From Chloroflexota bacterium (GTDB lineage: Bacteria > Chloroflexota > Anaerolineae > Anaerolineales > Villigracilaceae): DNA of 64,000 bases. This document shows positions 47,174 to 55,725 of this stretch, piece after piece; position 1 is the stretch's first letter; each line of letters opens with the position of its first letter. The stretch spans positions 1-64,000 of the forward strand of contig JAKOVF010000318.1 of the NCBI GenBank assembly GCA_029782225.1, given 5' to 3'. Position numbers and translations under genes: made by a program. The notes under the pieces were generated by a model. It was not told the origin of the DNA, made no database searches, and saw nothing but the letters and a program-made list of their open reading frames with translations.

Positions 47174-48073
47174 ATGACCACTCCACCCGTATGCAATTAC
47201 GAAGGCTCCGATTACCAGACCTCCTTCTGGGATCAGGGCGGACGCGAATACGAAGACCGCGCCGAAGCCATCGCGTTGAGACGTTTGCTTCCTAAAGGCG
47301 GCAGGCTCCTGCTTGAACTGGGCGCAGGCGCGGGCCGCAATACACCGCGTTATGCCGGCTTCGAGCGTGTGGTACTGCTGGATTACTCCACAACACAGCT
47401 TGAACAGGCGCAGGTCCGCCTCGGGCGCTCGGACCGCTATATCTATGTTGCAGCGGATATTTACCGCCTTCCCTTCCTGGATGGCCTGTTCGATGCGGCC
47501 ACGATGATCCGCACGCTGCATCATATGACAGATGCGCCGAGCGCTCTGGCACAAGTGAGGAACGTTTTACAGCCGGGCGCCGTCTTCATTCTTGAGTACG
47601 CAAACAAACTGAATTTGAAGGCAATCCTGCGGTACTGGCTTGGTCGGCAGAAGTGGAGCCCGTTCACGCTGGAGCCTGTCGAGTTTGCGGTATTGAACTT
47701 CGACTTCCACCCGAAAGCGATCCGGGCCTGGCTGAAGGATTTGGGCTTCTCCATCGAGCGGACTCTGACTGTTTCGCATTTCCGCGTCGGATGGATAAAG
47801 CGCCACATCCCGCCCCGACTCCTTGCCGCGCTGGATGGACTCTTTCAGCCAACTGGAGCACTATTCCAGCTTACACCGAGTGTGTTTGTGAGATCGAAAG
47901 TTGAAGGTGCAAGGTTGAAGGTCAATATACCAACCGACCCCGTTGCGCTATTTCAGTGTCCCGAATGCGGCAGTGGGGATCTGCTTGAAAAGCTGGACCA
48001 TCTCCAGTGTCCGCGCTGCGAGGCAAATTGGGCGGTGAAAGAGGGGATCTACGATTTCCGTGCGAAGGTATGA
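47174..48073 (+). CDS. SAM-dependent methyltransferase with C-terminal zinc ribbon
   Basis: The protein has 299 residues. A class I methyltransferase core is visible: LLLELGAGAGRN (SAM loop), VVLLDYSTTQLEQA, ADIYRLPFLDGLFDAATMIRTLHHM, and LQPGAVFILEYAN. A C-terminal ribbon FQCPECGSGDLLEK ... LQCPRCEANW, similar to Trm112-like zinc domains, is attached. Residues about 242-250 (KVEGARLKV) are encoded by a GTTGAAGG-rich repeat that forms the linker between the two domains. The target is unknown. ATG 47174 is preferred to a TTG at 47156 because that codon lies in the upstream terminator. Confidence 0.83.
   Translation: MTTPPVCNYEGSDYQTSFWDQGGREYEDRAEAIALRRLLPKGGRLLLELGAGAGRNTPRYAGFERVVLLDYSTTQLEQAQVRLGRSDRYIYVAADIYRLPFLDGLFDAATMIRTLHHMTDAPSALAQVRNVLQPGAVFILEYANKLNLKAILRYWLGRQKWSPFTLEPVEFAVLNFDFHPKAIRAWLKDLGFSIERTLTVSHFRVGWIKRHIPPRLLAALDGLFQPTGALFQLTPSVFVRSKVEGARLKVNIPTDPVALFQCPECGSGDLLEKLDHLQCPRCEANWAVKEGIYDFRAKV
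47898..47922 (+). repeat. (A)AGTTGAAGGT tandem repeat within the methyltransferase linker
   Basis: AAGTTGAAGGT and AAGGTTGAAGGT occur in tandem, giving KVEGARLKV in frame. Repeats of this composition are common as intergenic elements. Only one cluster is seen here. Confidence 0.45.
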
Positions 48074-48201
48074 AATCCTCGGGATTTACCGTTTCCAGGG
48101 GAAGCTCGTTGAATTACTGATATTTAGCTGACCAGAGCGGTCCAGATCGCAAAATTCTTCTTGAAGTACAATAAAGGCCGCTACCGGGAGACAATCAGGA
48201 G

Positions 48202-48972
48202 ATGCCAAAACCCAACGACCCAGATAAGGATAAGTATCCAAAGGTTCCGCCTTTTGTCGGGCCAAAAACGACGCCGCACCGCAACGATGTGGATATCAGG
48301 GGTCTGCTCAGTATCGTAACCATGATCGTGAGTCTGGGCGCCCTGACGCTGGCATTAGGAGGTGCCGGCAAGATCGTCCTGGACATTTTTGACGATGGCC
48401 TGGCAGACAGCCTGCACGGATTGTGGGCAAAAATGATCCCGCTCGCGTTGGCGTACCTATTTGGCTGGGGTGTAGCACTTACAAGCATCCGACGGTTCGG
48501 TAATCTAGTCTATCCCCTCATCATCCAAATCTACGCCTGGCTTTGCCTGGCGGCTGTGGGGGGCCTCTATCTTAAGATCATGCAAAAACTTTACCTGCAG
48601 GCCTACGATCTGACAAAGTTTTTTGCTTATGTATTTTTGCTCCTGGGAGGACTGGTCGTTTTGCTGGGCCTGCATCTGCTGGTTGAAGGTCATGACCTGC
48701 GTCCCTTTGCAGCTCCCCTGTTAATTCTGAGCGTCCTACAATTATTTGTGATCGTGTTTCGCTACGTTTTTACCAGTGATGCCAAAGCCTTTTATTTGTT
48801 CGGCGATCTGGCGATCTTCTCCCTGATGATCTCCATTTCCGCCTTGATGCTGGCCCATCTTGGGGTATTCGCATCCGTGCGCTCCCAAATTGACAACTGG
48901 TTTAATCAAAATGAGAATGGCAACGGCAATGGCAAGCCAAAGGAAGAAGACCAGCAGCACTGGGTCAAATAG
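48202..48972 (+). CDS. Multi-pass membrane protein, unknown function
   Basis: The protein has 256 residues and about six helices (LLSIVTMIVSLGALTLALGG; IPLALAYLFGWGVAL; IIQIYAWLCLAAVGGLYL and others), with a charged Pro-rich N-terminus and a Gln/Asn/Gly-rich cytoplasmic-looking tail (NQNENGNGNGKPKEEDQQ). No family comes to mind. A -10-like TACAAT lies at 48168-48173. The ribosome site is unusual: AGGAG directly abuts the ATG, while GGGAG is 11 bases upstream. The gene is isolated and converges on the LacI-type kinase gene with a strong terminator between. Confidence 0.65.
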   Translation: MPKPNDPDKDKYPKVPPFVGPKTTPHRNDVDIRGLLSIVTMIVSLGALTLALGGAGKIVLDIFDDGLADSLHGLWAKMIPLALAYLFGWGVALTSIRRFGNLVYPLIIQIYAWLCLAAVGGLYLKIMQKLYLQAYDLTKFFAYVFLLLGGLVVLLGLHLLVEGHDLRPFAAPLLILSVLQLFVIVFRYVFTSDAKAFYLFGDLAIFSLMISISALMLAHLGVFASVRSQIDNWFNQNENGNGNGKPKEEDQQHWVK

Positions 48973-48996
48973 CGCTTCAGCTTTTCAATCAATCAT

Positions 48997-49034
48997 AAAA
49001 CGCACCTCGGATTTGACGTCTCGAGGTGCGTTTT
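48997..49034. terminator. Bidirectional terminator
   Basis: AAAACGCACCTCG and CGAGGTGCGTTTT pair perfectly between convergent genes, with A-run and T-run ends suited to both directions. Confidence 0.88.
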
Positions 49035-49048
49035 GTTCTTCCTTAAAA

Positions 49049-49063
49049 AGGTGACAGTCACCT
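49049..49063. repeat. AGGTGACAGTCACCT palindrome
   Basis: A single copy of the short palindrome family seen twice at 6809-6841. It lies between the terminator and the LacI-type kinase stop. Confidence 0.5.
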
Positions 49064-49074
49064 AATCGACTGGT

Positions 49075-52000
49075 TTATTTCTCCTTCACCAACGGGATAC
49101 GGATGAAGAAAGTGCTACCGGGCAGCTTCTCTTCGTCATAGCCTGGACTTTCCACCCAGATACTTCCCTGCAAGGCCTTGATGATTCCAGCCGCAATGGC
49201 AAGGCCCAGCCCGGCGCCGCCGCCCTTGAAGTTGGTACGGCTCGAAGAATGCAACTCGACCTTGCCCAGCTGATGCAGCTTCTCGAAGATGATCTTATGA
49301 TTCGCAGGGTCAATGCCAATGCCCGTATCCTGGATGCGGATCTCGGCACAGGGACCCAGCCGCGGATCTTCCACCGGCAAAGCACTGACTGTGATCGTCC
49401 CGCCATCCGGTGTGTATTTGATGGCGTTGACAAATACGTGATCCAATGCTTTTTTTAGAAGTTCAGGGTCAGCCAGCAGCGGCGGTAGATCCCGGATGGA
49501 TTGTTCCAGGTTCACGGTCAGGCTGCGATGCGTGAGATCCTCGGCATAGTCCTTGTGAATGATGCGCATGATCGGCGAAAGAACCACCGGCTCAATGTGA
49601 GGATTCACAACCTGATTCTCCAGGCGGGCCACATCCAGCATGCTGGTGACCACCTGCTGCAGCCGGTTCGTACCCTGCAGCACGCCCTCCACAGCCTGCA
49701 TCAAAGCAGGATTACTGGAAACGGCGGTATCACCCTTCAACATACCAAGGTAACCCTTTATGACGGTGAGCGGCGTGCGAAGTTCATGTGCAGCCACCTG
49801 AATAAAAACGGACTTGTTTTTATCGTGCTTCTCGAGATTGCGATAGGCGGTGTTAAGTTCCTCTACACGCTGCTCAACCATGCGCTCCATCATCTGATTG
49901 AAGGAAGTGACTTCCTTATAGAGGCGGGCATTCTCCAGGGAAACCGTGGCCTGCATGGCAAAGGTGGATGCCAGCAGGGCATCGTCCTTGTCAAAGGAGG
50001 AGTCAGTGCGGCTGAGTGCCAACATGCCGATGACGTTGTCCTTTGAATAAAGCGGTACGCCCAGCCAGGATTGATCGAGCGGCAGCCAATCCGGTTGTTC
50101 CCACGGCTGCGCGGAATTGATATCGGTGATCAGGAGAGTCTCGCCGTTGCGCGCCACCGTTTGATAAAAATCAACGCCCCGCAGGGACAGGCGCAACCCA
50201 GAATGAGGTGCATCCTTCGGTAAGCCTCGATGCGCGATGAGACGCGGCTGCCCATTGACATCCTCCATGTACAGTACTCCGCGATCATGCGACAGGACTT
50301 GATTCAGCTGCTCAAGGATTTGTCCCGGCAGATCCTCGACGGCGATCAGAGAGGAGAGGTAGCGCCCGGAACGTGCCAGCGCCTCAGCCCCTCGACGCCG
50401 GACCTGCTCGGACTCAAACAGCTTTGCATTCTCTGCGGCAGCTTTCTCCGCAATGTCCCGCGCCTTTGCCAGTTCCAATGCGCGTTCGCGCGCCTCTGCC
50501 AGCAGACGTTCCACTTCCTTCTGGGCCTGCTCACGCTGCTGGGCCAGCAGGGTGCGCAGCATGGCGCTGGCAACCAGATTTCGGACGCGCACGTAAACAT
50601 CCATGTCGCCGGGACCAACCTCGGTCCACATGAAACCGAAGCGATTGCTTGCCAGTGCCAGCGGCATAACGATCGCCGAATATCTATGATCAACAGGAGT
50701 CTTTCCAAATGGTACCAGCTGTCCCGTCGCGAGCGGCGTTTTGTCCTGAGGGATATTGAATGCGTTATGTTCGTATTGCAGGAGCAGGCGATAAATCTCA
50801 CTCGGCGAGGAGCCGGATGCCGGTGGATTGAGGTCATTGTAGAACATGATGTACCAGTTCTCAATGCCCATGGCAGGGAAATGTTTGCTAATGGCCGCGC
50901 CAATTTCCTCCATGCTCATGGCAGGAGCCATGGAGAAACTGAAACCGTTCAGTATCTCTTCCTGCTGTTGAAGCTGGAGTCGGCGATAGGCCTGTGCACG
51001 CTGGGAGAGTTCCCCGGCCAGCATCCGTGCCTGCTGAAATAAGTTTTCGGCACGCAGCATGGTGGTTGTGCTGGTGATGCCACCCAGGGCATACTTGCGG
51101 AACGTGGAGATGATGTTATTCCAGGCAGTTGGCTCACGGCCATAACGCTGAAGTGTCTCAATGGTCATCTGAACCATCTTGAGAAACGCTTCACTACTGG
51201 TCTCGCGCAGACTGGCAAGGAACACATCCCAGGTCCGGCCGAAGACCTCGCGATATTGCTCGGCGTAACGGTCATTTTCTGGAATATCGCCGGCCACAAA
51301 CAGCGCTCGGATGGCTGCATCCCGTTTATTCTCCAGTCGCCCCGTGTGAGCCACATCCCGCGGAAGGACAACCGTGCGGGTAACAGTTTCAGGCATACAT
51401 CCGCATGACCAGCGGACCACTAACTCGGTGGGCAGGACATTGAGAGGCGGCACATCATCGCCATTGATGCGCTTCATCAACGCGTCAAAGACACGGCGGC
51501 CGGCACCATAAAAGGACTGGTACACCGTGGTCAATGGCACACCCATGGATTGGGCCTCGCGCACATCATCAAAACCGGTCAGGGCAACAATATCCGGTAC
51601 CTTGAGGCCTCGCTGCTGCAGGGCTTCGAGTGCGCCAAAGGCCATACGGTCATTTGCTGCAGCAATCGCATCGAATTTAACATTCCGCTCATCCACCAAT
51701 GTGCGGATGGCTGCGCGTCCACTTTCAGTGGAAAAGTCTCCTTCCACAACCAGTTTTTTGTCGAAGTCGATATTGTGAGCCTTGAGTTCCGCCCTGTAAG
51801 CCTCATAACGAGCTTCTGATTCAGCCTGTCCCTGCACACCGCGGATAAAGGCGATCCGTCTGTAAGGATGTTTTTCGAGCAGGTGACGAATCACCGCGCT
51901 CATGCCTGTGGCGTTATCCGAGATAAAAGTGGATACACCAGGGGCCTTTACCGCGTAAGAGACAATGGGAATATCACTGAAATTTCTGCAGAAGCGTTCC

Positions 52001-52278
52001 ATCTCCTCGGCGGAGACACCATACCCCACATCTGCGGCGAGCAACAGGCCATCGAATCGCCCGCGGCGTGCAAGATCATAAATCCCAAACAGATTTTCTT
52101 GTCCTGAACCGCCGCTTGCTCCAAGTCGCCCACCTACAAAGCAAACAACATTCACATCCACAGCCTCAGCCGCGTCCATTACTCCCGCAGTAAATTCCGC
52201 TCCCCATAAGCGGCTCAGTTGTGCGCTAAATACCGCTATCGTTTTTCTCTCGGGTGATGGTGTGTTGGAAGAATTCAT
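49075..52278 (-). CDS. Histidine kinase with LacI-type sugar-binding sensor domain
   Basis: The protein has 1067 residues with no membrane helix or signal peptide. Residues about 10-300 are a LacI/Peripla_BP_3 fold without the DNA-binding HTH: IAVFSAQLSRLWGAEFTAG, GYGVSAEEME, IPIVSY, RRIAFIRG, FDAIAAANDRMAFGAL, ALTGFDDV, and LTTVYQSFYGAGRRVFD. A GAF-like region and long coiled coils (AQKEVERLLAEARERALELAK) follow. A second GAF and HisKA (QVAAHELRTPLTVIKGY) with HATPase_c (GGGAGLGLAIA) complete it. It would sense a cytoplasmic sugar or similar ligand and signal by phosphotransfer. No regulator gene is adjacent. The -10 box is 7 bases before ATG. Confidence 0.88.
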   Translation of the reverse strand: MNSSNTPSPERKTIAVFSAQLSRLWGAEFTAGVMDAAEAVDVNVVCFVGGRLGASGGSGQENLFGIYDLARRGRFDGLLLAADVGYGVSAEEMERFCRNFSDIPIVSYAVKAPGVSTFISDNATGMSAVIRHLLEKHPYRRIAFIRGVQGQAESEARYEAYRAELKAHNIDFDKKLVVEGDFSTESGRAAIRTLVDERNVKFDAIAAANDRMAFGALEALQQRGLKVPDIVALTGFDDVREAQSMGVPLTTVYQSFYGAGRRVFDALMKRINGDDVPPLNVLPTELVVRWSCGCMPETVTRTVVLPRDVAHTGRLENKRDAAIRALFVAGDIPENDRYAEQYREVFGRTWDVFLASLRETSSEAFLKMVQMTIETLQRYGREPTAWNNIISTFRKYALGGITSTTTMLRAENLFQQARMLAGELSQRAQAYRRLQLQQQEEILNGFSFSMAPAMSMEEIGAAISKHFPAMGIENWYIMFYNDLNPPASGSSPSEIYRLLLQYEHNAFNIPQDKTPLATGQLVPFGKTPVDHRYSAIVMPLALASNRFGFMWTEVGPGDMDVYVRVRNLVASAMLRTLLAQQREQAQKEVERLLAEARERALELAKARDIAEKAAAENAKLFESEQVRRRGAEALARSGRYLSSLIAVEDLPGQILEQLNQVLSHDRGVLYMEDVNGQPRLIAHRGLPKDAPHSGLRLSLRGVDFYQTVARNGETLLITDINSAQPWEQPDWLPLDQSWLGVPLYSKDNVIGMLALSRTDSSFDKDDALLASTFAMQATVSLENARLYKEVTSFNQMMERMVEQRVEELNTAYRNLEKHDKNKSVFIQVAAHELRTPLTVIKGYLGMLKGDTAVSSNPALMQAVEGVLQGTNRLQQVVTSMLDVARLENQVVNPHIEPVVLSPIMRIIHKDYAEDLTHRSLTVNLEQSIRDLPPLLADPELLKKALDHVFVNAIKYTPDGGTITVSALPVEDPRLGPCAEIRIQDTGIGIDPANHKIIFEKLHQLGKVELHSSSRTNFKGGGAGLGLAIAAGIIKALQGSIWVESPGYDEEKLPGSTFFIRIPLVKEK

Positions 52279-52285
52279 CTTCGTG

Positions 52286-52291
52286 ATTATA
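52286..52291 (-). promoter_or_regulatory. -10 box of the LacI-type kinase gene (leaderless)
   Basis: A minus-strand TATAAT ends 7 bases before ATG 52278, with no ribosome site. TTGTCA upstream is too far (24 bases) to be the -35. Confidence 0.5.
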
Positions 52292-52372
52292 AAGTAGGTA
52301 ACCGGGAATCGGAAATGACAATTTCGTAATGAACCAAAAGAGAGTCCAAAATCAAGAAACTCTGGACGTTGC

Positions 52373-53200
52373 TTACAGACTCAAATTCATCTGAAATTGC
52401 GAAAGTCTTTCTTTCTGAAAGCCTGCCTTCTCAAATAGTCCGCTCACTTCTTCAGGACATAAGGCCGGGATATGCCAGGTCCTGTCAGGATAAGCTGCAA
52501 ATAGGGCATTCAACAAATGCATGGCATTGCCGTTTCTACGTTCCCCTTCTTCAACGACCAAACAATAAAGAGTTGCATCCTTCGCCTGTAGATTTGTCAT
52601 CACCGCGCAGGCGGGTCCAAGGCAAAACGCGCGTGCAGGCGGTGTTTGATGGGCAATGCTTTCGCCGGATAGCTGCCAGGGCAGGTCCGCAAGCCCATGA
52701 CGAGTCACCCTCTGCCCGGCGTCGCGCAGGTCAATCTCCTGCAATGACCCGGCCTGACTCGCCTGTGGATTGGCAAACGAAAAACCTACAAGCCGCCGCA
52801 CAACGTCAAATCCGCTCTTTTGATAGAGACGCACACCGGCTCCATTCTGCTCGATCACTTCCAGCGTCATGGCGCGATCGTTGCGCTGGCGCGCCTCTTC
52901 GATCAGGCACGCCATTGTCCAGCTTCCCGCACCCTGACCGCGCACAGCCTTGAGCAATCCCATTGCGGCCAGCCGGCTGGACCAGCCGCGCCGCGCGATC
53001 AATGCGATGCCGGCCGGATCGCCATCGGCCACTAACACGCGGCTGGCGGAGAGGTCCACCCCGTCGCGGCGCACCATCGTGAGCAATGCCACGTCGGTGA
53101 TATGAATGGGAACAAAATAGCTTTCAAAGCCGCGCGTCAACAAATCCGCCAGCTCAGAAATGGAAAACTCAAGCGGTGATCTCAATTCAAACGATTTCAT
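52373..53200 (-). CDS. GNAT-like N-acetyltransferase, two-domain
   Basis: The protein has 275 residues. The N-terminal GNAT domain has strands around VLVADGDPAGIALIAR, the acetyl-CoA loop LLKAVRGQGAGSWTM, EEARQRNDRAMTLEVIEQN and GVRLYQKSGFDVV. A second domain in the C-terminal half looks GNAT-like by length and composition (CLVVEEGERRNGNAMHLLNAL) but has lost the CoA loop. The substrate is unknown. It is the last of two genes after a cupin gene, 4 bases apart. Confidence 0.78.
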   Translation of the reverse strand: MKSFELRSPLEFSISELADLLTRGFESYFVPIHITDVALLTMVRRDGVDLSASRVLVADGDPAGIALIARRGWSSRLAAMGLLKAVRGQGAGSWTMACLIEEARQRNDRAMTLEVIEQNGAGVRLYQKSGFDVVRRLVGFSFANPQASQAGSLQEIDLRDAGQRVTRHGLADLPWQLSGESIAHQTPPARAFCLGPACAVMTNLQAKDATLYCLVVEEGERRNGNAMHLLNALFAAYPDRTWHIPALCPEEVSGLFEKAGFQKERLSQFQMNLSL

Positions 53201-53204
53201 TCGA

Positions 53205-53528
53205 TCAAGCTCTGATCATCGTCAATAACATTTTGAATTTCTGCGCGGCTTTCAATGCGTGCGGTTCATTGGCGGGCATGATGATCGCATCGCCCGCGCC
53301 CAGCAGAAAAGGCTGGCCGGAAATCGTCACTTCGGCCTCGCCCTCCAAAACATGGACGAGCGCATCGAACGGCGCGGTATGTTCGCTCAACCCCTGGTCC
53401 TTGTCGAATGCGAAAAGGGTCACGTTACCGGCATCGGCCTTGGTGATCTGACGGCTGACCACCGAACCTTCCTGATAGCTGGTCATCTCAGCCAGATGCA
53501 AAACTTGCGATACGGGAGCAGTAGACAT
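53205..53528 (-). CDS. Cupin domain protein
   Basis: This 107-residue single-domain cupin carries GLSEHTAPFDALVHVLEG (partial metal motif) and GQPFLLGAGDAIIMPANEPHAL. The first motif keeps one His and a Glu-poor variant, so metal binding is uncertain. Such small cupins often act as sugar isomerases or as quercetinase-like or regulatory proteins. ATG 53528 follows TTGGAGGAAACCT. It is followed by an acetyltransferase gene in an operon. The hairpin at 53547-53590 lies just upstream. Confidence 0.85.
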   Translation of the reverse strand: MSTAPVSQVLHLAEMTSYQEGSVVSRQITKADAGNVTLFAFDKDQGLSEHTAPFDALVHVLEGEAEVTISGQPFLLGAGDAIIMPANEPHALKAAQKFKMLLTMIRA

Positions 53529-53546
53529 AGGTTTCCTCCAAATTTT

Positions 53547-53590
53547 CGCGCTGAGCGGAATTAAGGAGTGCTAACGCTCCGCTCAGCGCG
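53547..53590 (-). other. Long hairpin between protease and cupin genes
   Basis: CGCGCTGAGCGGA and TCCGCTCAGCGCG (13 bp) enclose an inner hairpin GGAG...CTCC. No T-tract follows, so it may be an RNA-processing or weak termination element. It starts 2 bases after the protease stop. Confidence 0.55.
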
Positions 53591-53591
53591 A

Positions 53592-55595
53592 TTAATGTAT
53601 TTCTATCTGATATGGTGCACTTTCGCGGGTGAATGGGGTTGTGCCAGTCACTACAAGAATTGCCTGTTCACCCCGCTTCAAGGAGAGCGGGATTTCTGCG
53701 GTCTGGTCAGCGTTGAGCGGAATCATCTTCACGCTGGAATCACTGCTGAGGATGAGCGCCAGGCGATAGGTCTGGGGGAGAACGTTTTTGATGCGGACAA
53801 AGCCCTCCGCCTGCCAGCCTCCGTCGTCCGCTTCAAAATCGGACTGATAGTTGATCCCGCTCATCGAAACATCATCCACCAAAAAGCCTTCGCCGTTTAC
53901 CGCCGGGTCGGTAATGTATTCAAAGCGGAGGAGGATCTTCTTGCCGGCATAGTGCGATAGATCGACCTTCTCTTCGATCCAACCGTCGCTGTTCCCATTG
54001 TAACCCCAGCCGTATGAACTGCCAGTGGGATCCTCCGCCGTGCCGGAAGGCGTAATGACGATCTGCCAGGTGGTGCCGCCATCTTCAGAGACCTCGAGAT
54101 AAACATAATCAAAGTCCTTCTCAAGGTCATACCATGTGCGGTAGCTGAAAGAGACCGGGCCGCTCACGCTCGAGAGATCGAACTCGTGGGTGAGGGTCAT
54201 ATCCGAGTCATCGCTTTTGTTGGACCAAAACGCATACTGACCCGAATACGGATCGACCGGCAGAAGTTTCGTGACCGTCGAGCCAGTGAATTCCAGGGTG
54301 TAATCGCCCGCGCACTGGATCGCTATGTAATCCACACCATACTGATGGACCGTGCTCGTAACTGGCCTTTCCGGACAGTTTTTGATGGTATCCACCGAGG
54401 ACGCGCGTTTCGCTTCGGGATAGTTATGATAAATATAGCGGCCATCACCAACCGACGGGTCGAGCACAAAATTGGTAACAGCCCAGTCCATGAAAAAGTC
54501 ATCGGCATGGATGGGTTGTCCGGTGACGGGATCAGTTGCCTTGATCGCGCGCAAGGCATTTTCCACACCATCAAATCCATTGGCCGGATCCTTCACCAGA
54601 GACTTGGTGGCATCCTCCCCAAAGCGATCGAGAAAATAGGTCAGATAAAGGAAAGCCGCCCCATAATGCGGCACCACAGCATTCTCGTCATTCGGCCAAT
54701 CATTGAGCTGGACATCTGTGTCTGAGATATAGGCCGTGTCATGCCCGATGGCCGAGTAGCCATTCAGGAGCATGGCAAGATCGGAGAAGCCCTCATTGAT
54801 CCAGGTGGTCTCATTTACGTCCAGGTTCCAGTGGATCATGTGCTGGAATTCGTGCGCCAGCACGCCATAAGTATCCTGGTCCCCAAGCCTGGCGATATCG
54901 GAATTGAAAAGGAACATTTCATGCCCGTTGGAGTGTTCATCCACGAGCGGACTCAGTTCATCGTTCGCGGAGAAATAGCCCAGGATGGAAAAGCCTGCGC
55001 CACCCGCATACAAGATGTAAAGATGCGGGTCGCCATCGATACCGGGAGTCCATTCACTGCCGAAGAATTCACGATCCTTCGGATAGATCTTTTTTTCAAA
55101 CGTATCCGCCAGCGCGACCAATTCATCCTGATTGTAGTTGACACCATCTTCCACCCAGAAATAGACATGCGGCGTTACATATTTCAGCGTTGCCTGCACT
55201 TTGAAATACGAATTATCCGAGATATTTGAGACCCAGAAGGAATCCGTGTCGCCTGCTCCACGCGGCGCGGCAGGCGGTGTCAGTGTAGCAGGAATGTTGC
55301 ATTTGCCCTCAAAGCGACAGGCCAGGGCCATCACATCGCTCGGCGGCACGATCGTGGAATTCAGCAATTCAATCGTGCTCGTCGCATTCTCATCCACGGG
55401 CGGGCGCGTCACGGCAGGTTGCGGTATGGGTGTTGAGACATCCAATGTAATCCCGGGAATAATACCTGCAGGGATAAGAGATTTGGAAAAGTGGAAAAGA
55501 TATGCAGCACCAGCAAGCAGTACGACGCAGAGACAACATAGCCCCAGAAGGATCCCCACCGTGAGTGCGCTCAGTCCAGACCTGCGATTATCCAT
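53592..55595 (-). CDS. Secreted zinc metalloprotease-like protein (HExxH), M6/M30 type
   Basis: The protein has 667 residues. A signal/anchor helix (LTVGILLGLCCLCVVLLAGAAYLF) and a Pro/Thr-rich stalk lead a catalytic domain with HEFQH (248-252) and a downstream NEGFSD, the usual zinc metzincin-like layout (third ligand probably Glu or Asp in NEGFSDLAM). The C-terminal part has a jelly-roll-like region (TWYDLEKDFDYVYLEVSEDGGTTWQ; GFLVDDVSMSG) typical of M6 immune-inhibitor-A-like proteins, which cleave extracellular proteins or act at the cell surface. It stands alone in its operon. The clpC terminator precedes it upstream. Confidence 0.85.
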   Translation of the reverse strand: MDNRRSGLSALTVGILLGLCCLCVVLLAGAAYLFHFSKSLIPAGIIPGITLDVSTPIPQPAVTRPPVDENATSTIELLNSTIVPPSDVMALACRFEGKCNIPATLTPPAAPRGAGDTDSFWVSNISDNSYFKVQATLKYVTPHVYFWVEDGVNYNQDELVALADTFEKKIYPKDREFFGSEWTPGIDGDPHLYILYAGGAGFSILGYFSANDELSPLVDEHSNGHEMFLFNSDIARLGDQDTYGVLAHEFQHMIHWNLDVNETTWINEGFSDLAMLLNGYSAIGHDTAYISDTDVQLNDWPNDENAVVPHYGAAFLYLTYFLDRFGEDATKSLVKDPANGFDGVENALRAIKATDPVTGQPIHADDFFMDWAVTNFVLDPSVGDGRYIYHNYPEAKRASSVDTIKNCPERPVTSTVHQYGVDYIAIQCAGDYTLEFTGSTVTKLLPVDPYSGQYAFWSNKSDDSDMTLTHEFDLSSVSGPVSFSYRTWYDLEKDFDYVYLEVSEDGGTTWQIVITPSGTAEDPTGSSYGWGYNGNSDGWIEEKVDLSHYAGKKILLRFEYITDPAVNGEGFLVDDVSMSGINYQSDFEADDGGWQAEGFVRIKNVLPQTYRLALILSSDSSVKMIPLNADQTAEIPLSLKRGEQAILVVTGTTPFTRESAPYQIEIH

Positions 55596-55666
55596 TAGTC
55601 GGCCTCTCTAAAAGTTTTATCAATCGTATCAAGCCTGTCTAAATCTCAGGTTAGGAAAGAGGTAAA

Positions 55667-55699
55667 AAGTTCCGCCGCAGTTGAACTGCGGCGGAACTT
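55667..55699 (-). terminator. Terminator of clpC
   Basis: AAGTTCCGCCGCAGTT pairs with AACTGCGGCGGAACTT, about 14 usable base pairs. The minus-strand continuation is TTTTACC. It lies 27 bases after the clpC stop. Confidence 0.88.
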
Positions 55700-55725
55700 G
55701 CTTCGTTATGTTATGCCAGGCACTT

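Noticed and set aside
46005-47186. Antisense open frame opposite the UDP-sugar dehydrogenase gene (393 codons)
   Set aside because: It lies against a gene with full family motifs and shows no motif or start signal.
52316-52321. TTGTCA as -35 for the LacI-type kinase
   Set aside because: The distance to the TATAAT is 24 bases, too long for sigma70.
53564-53576. GAGTGCTAA resembling one half of a CIRCE heat-shock operator
   Set aside because: The inverted TTAGCACTC partner at the 9-base spacing is missing; the sequence is part of a longer hairpin.
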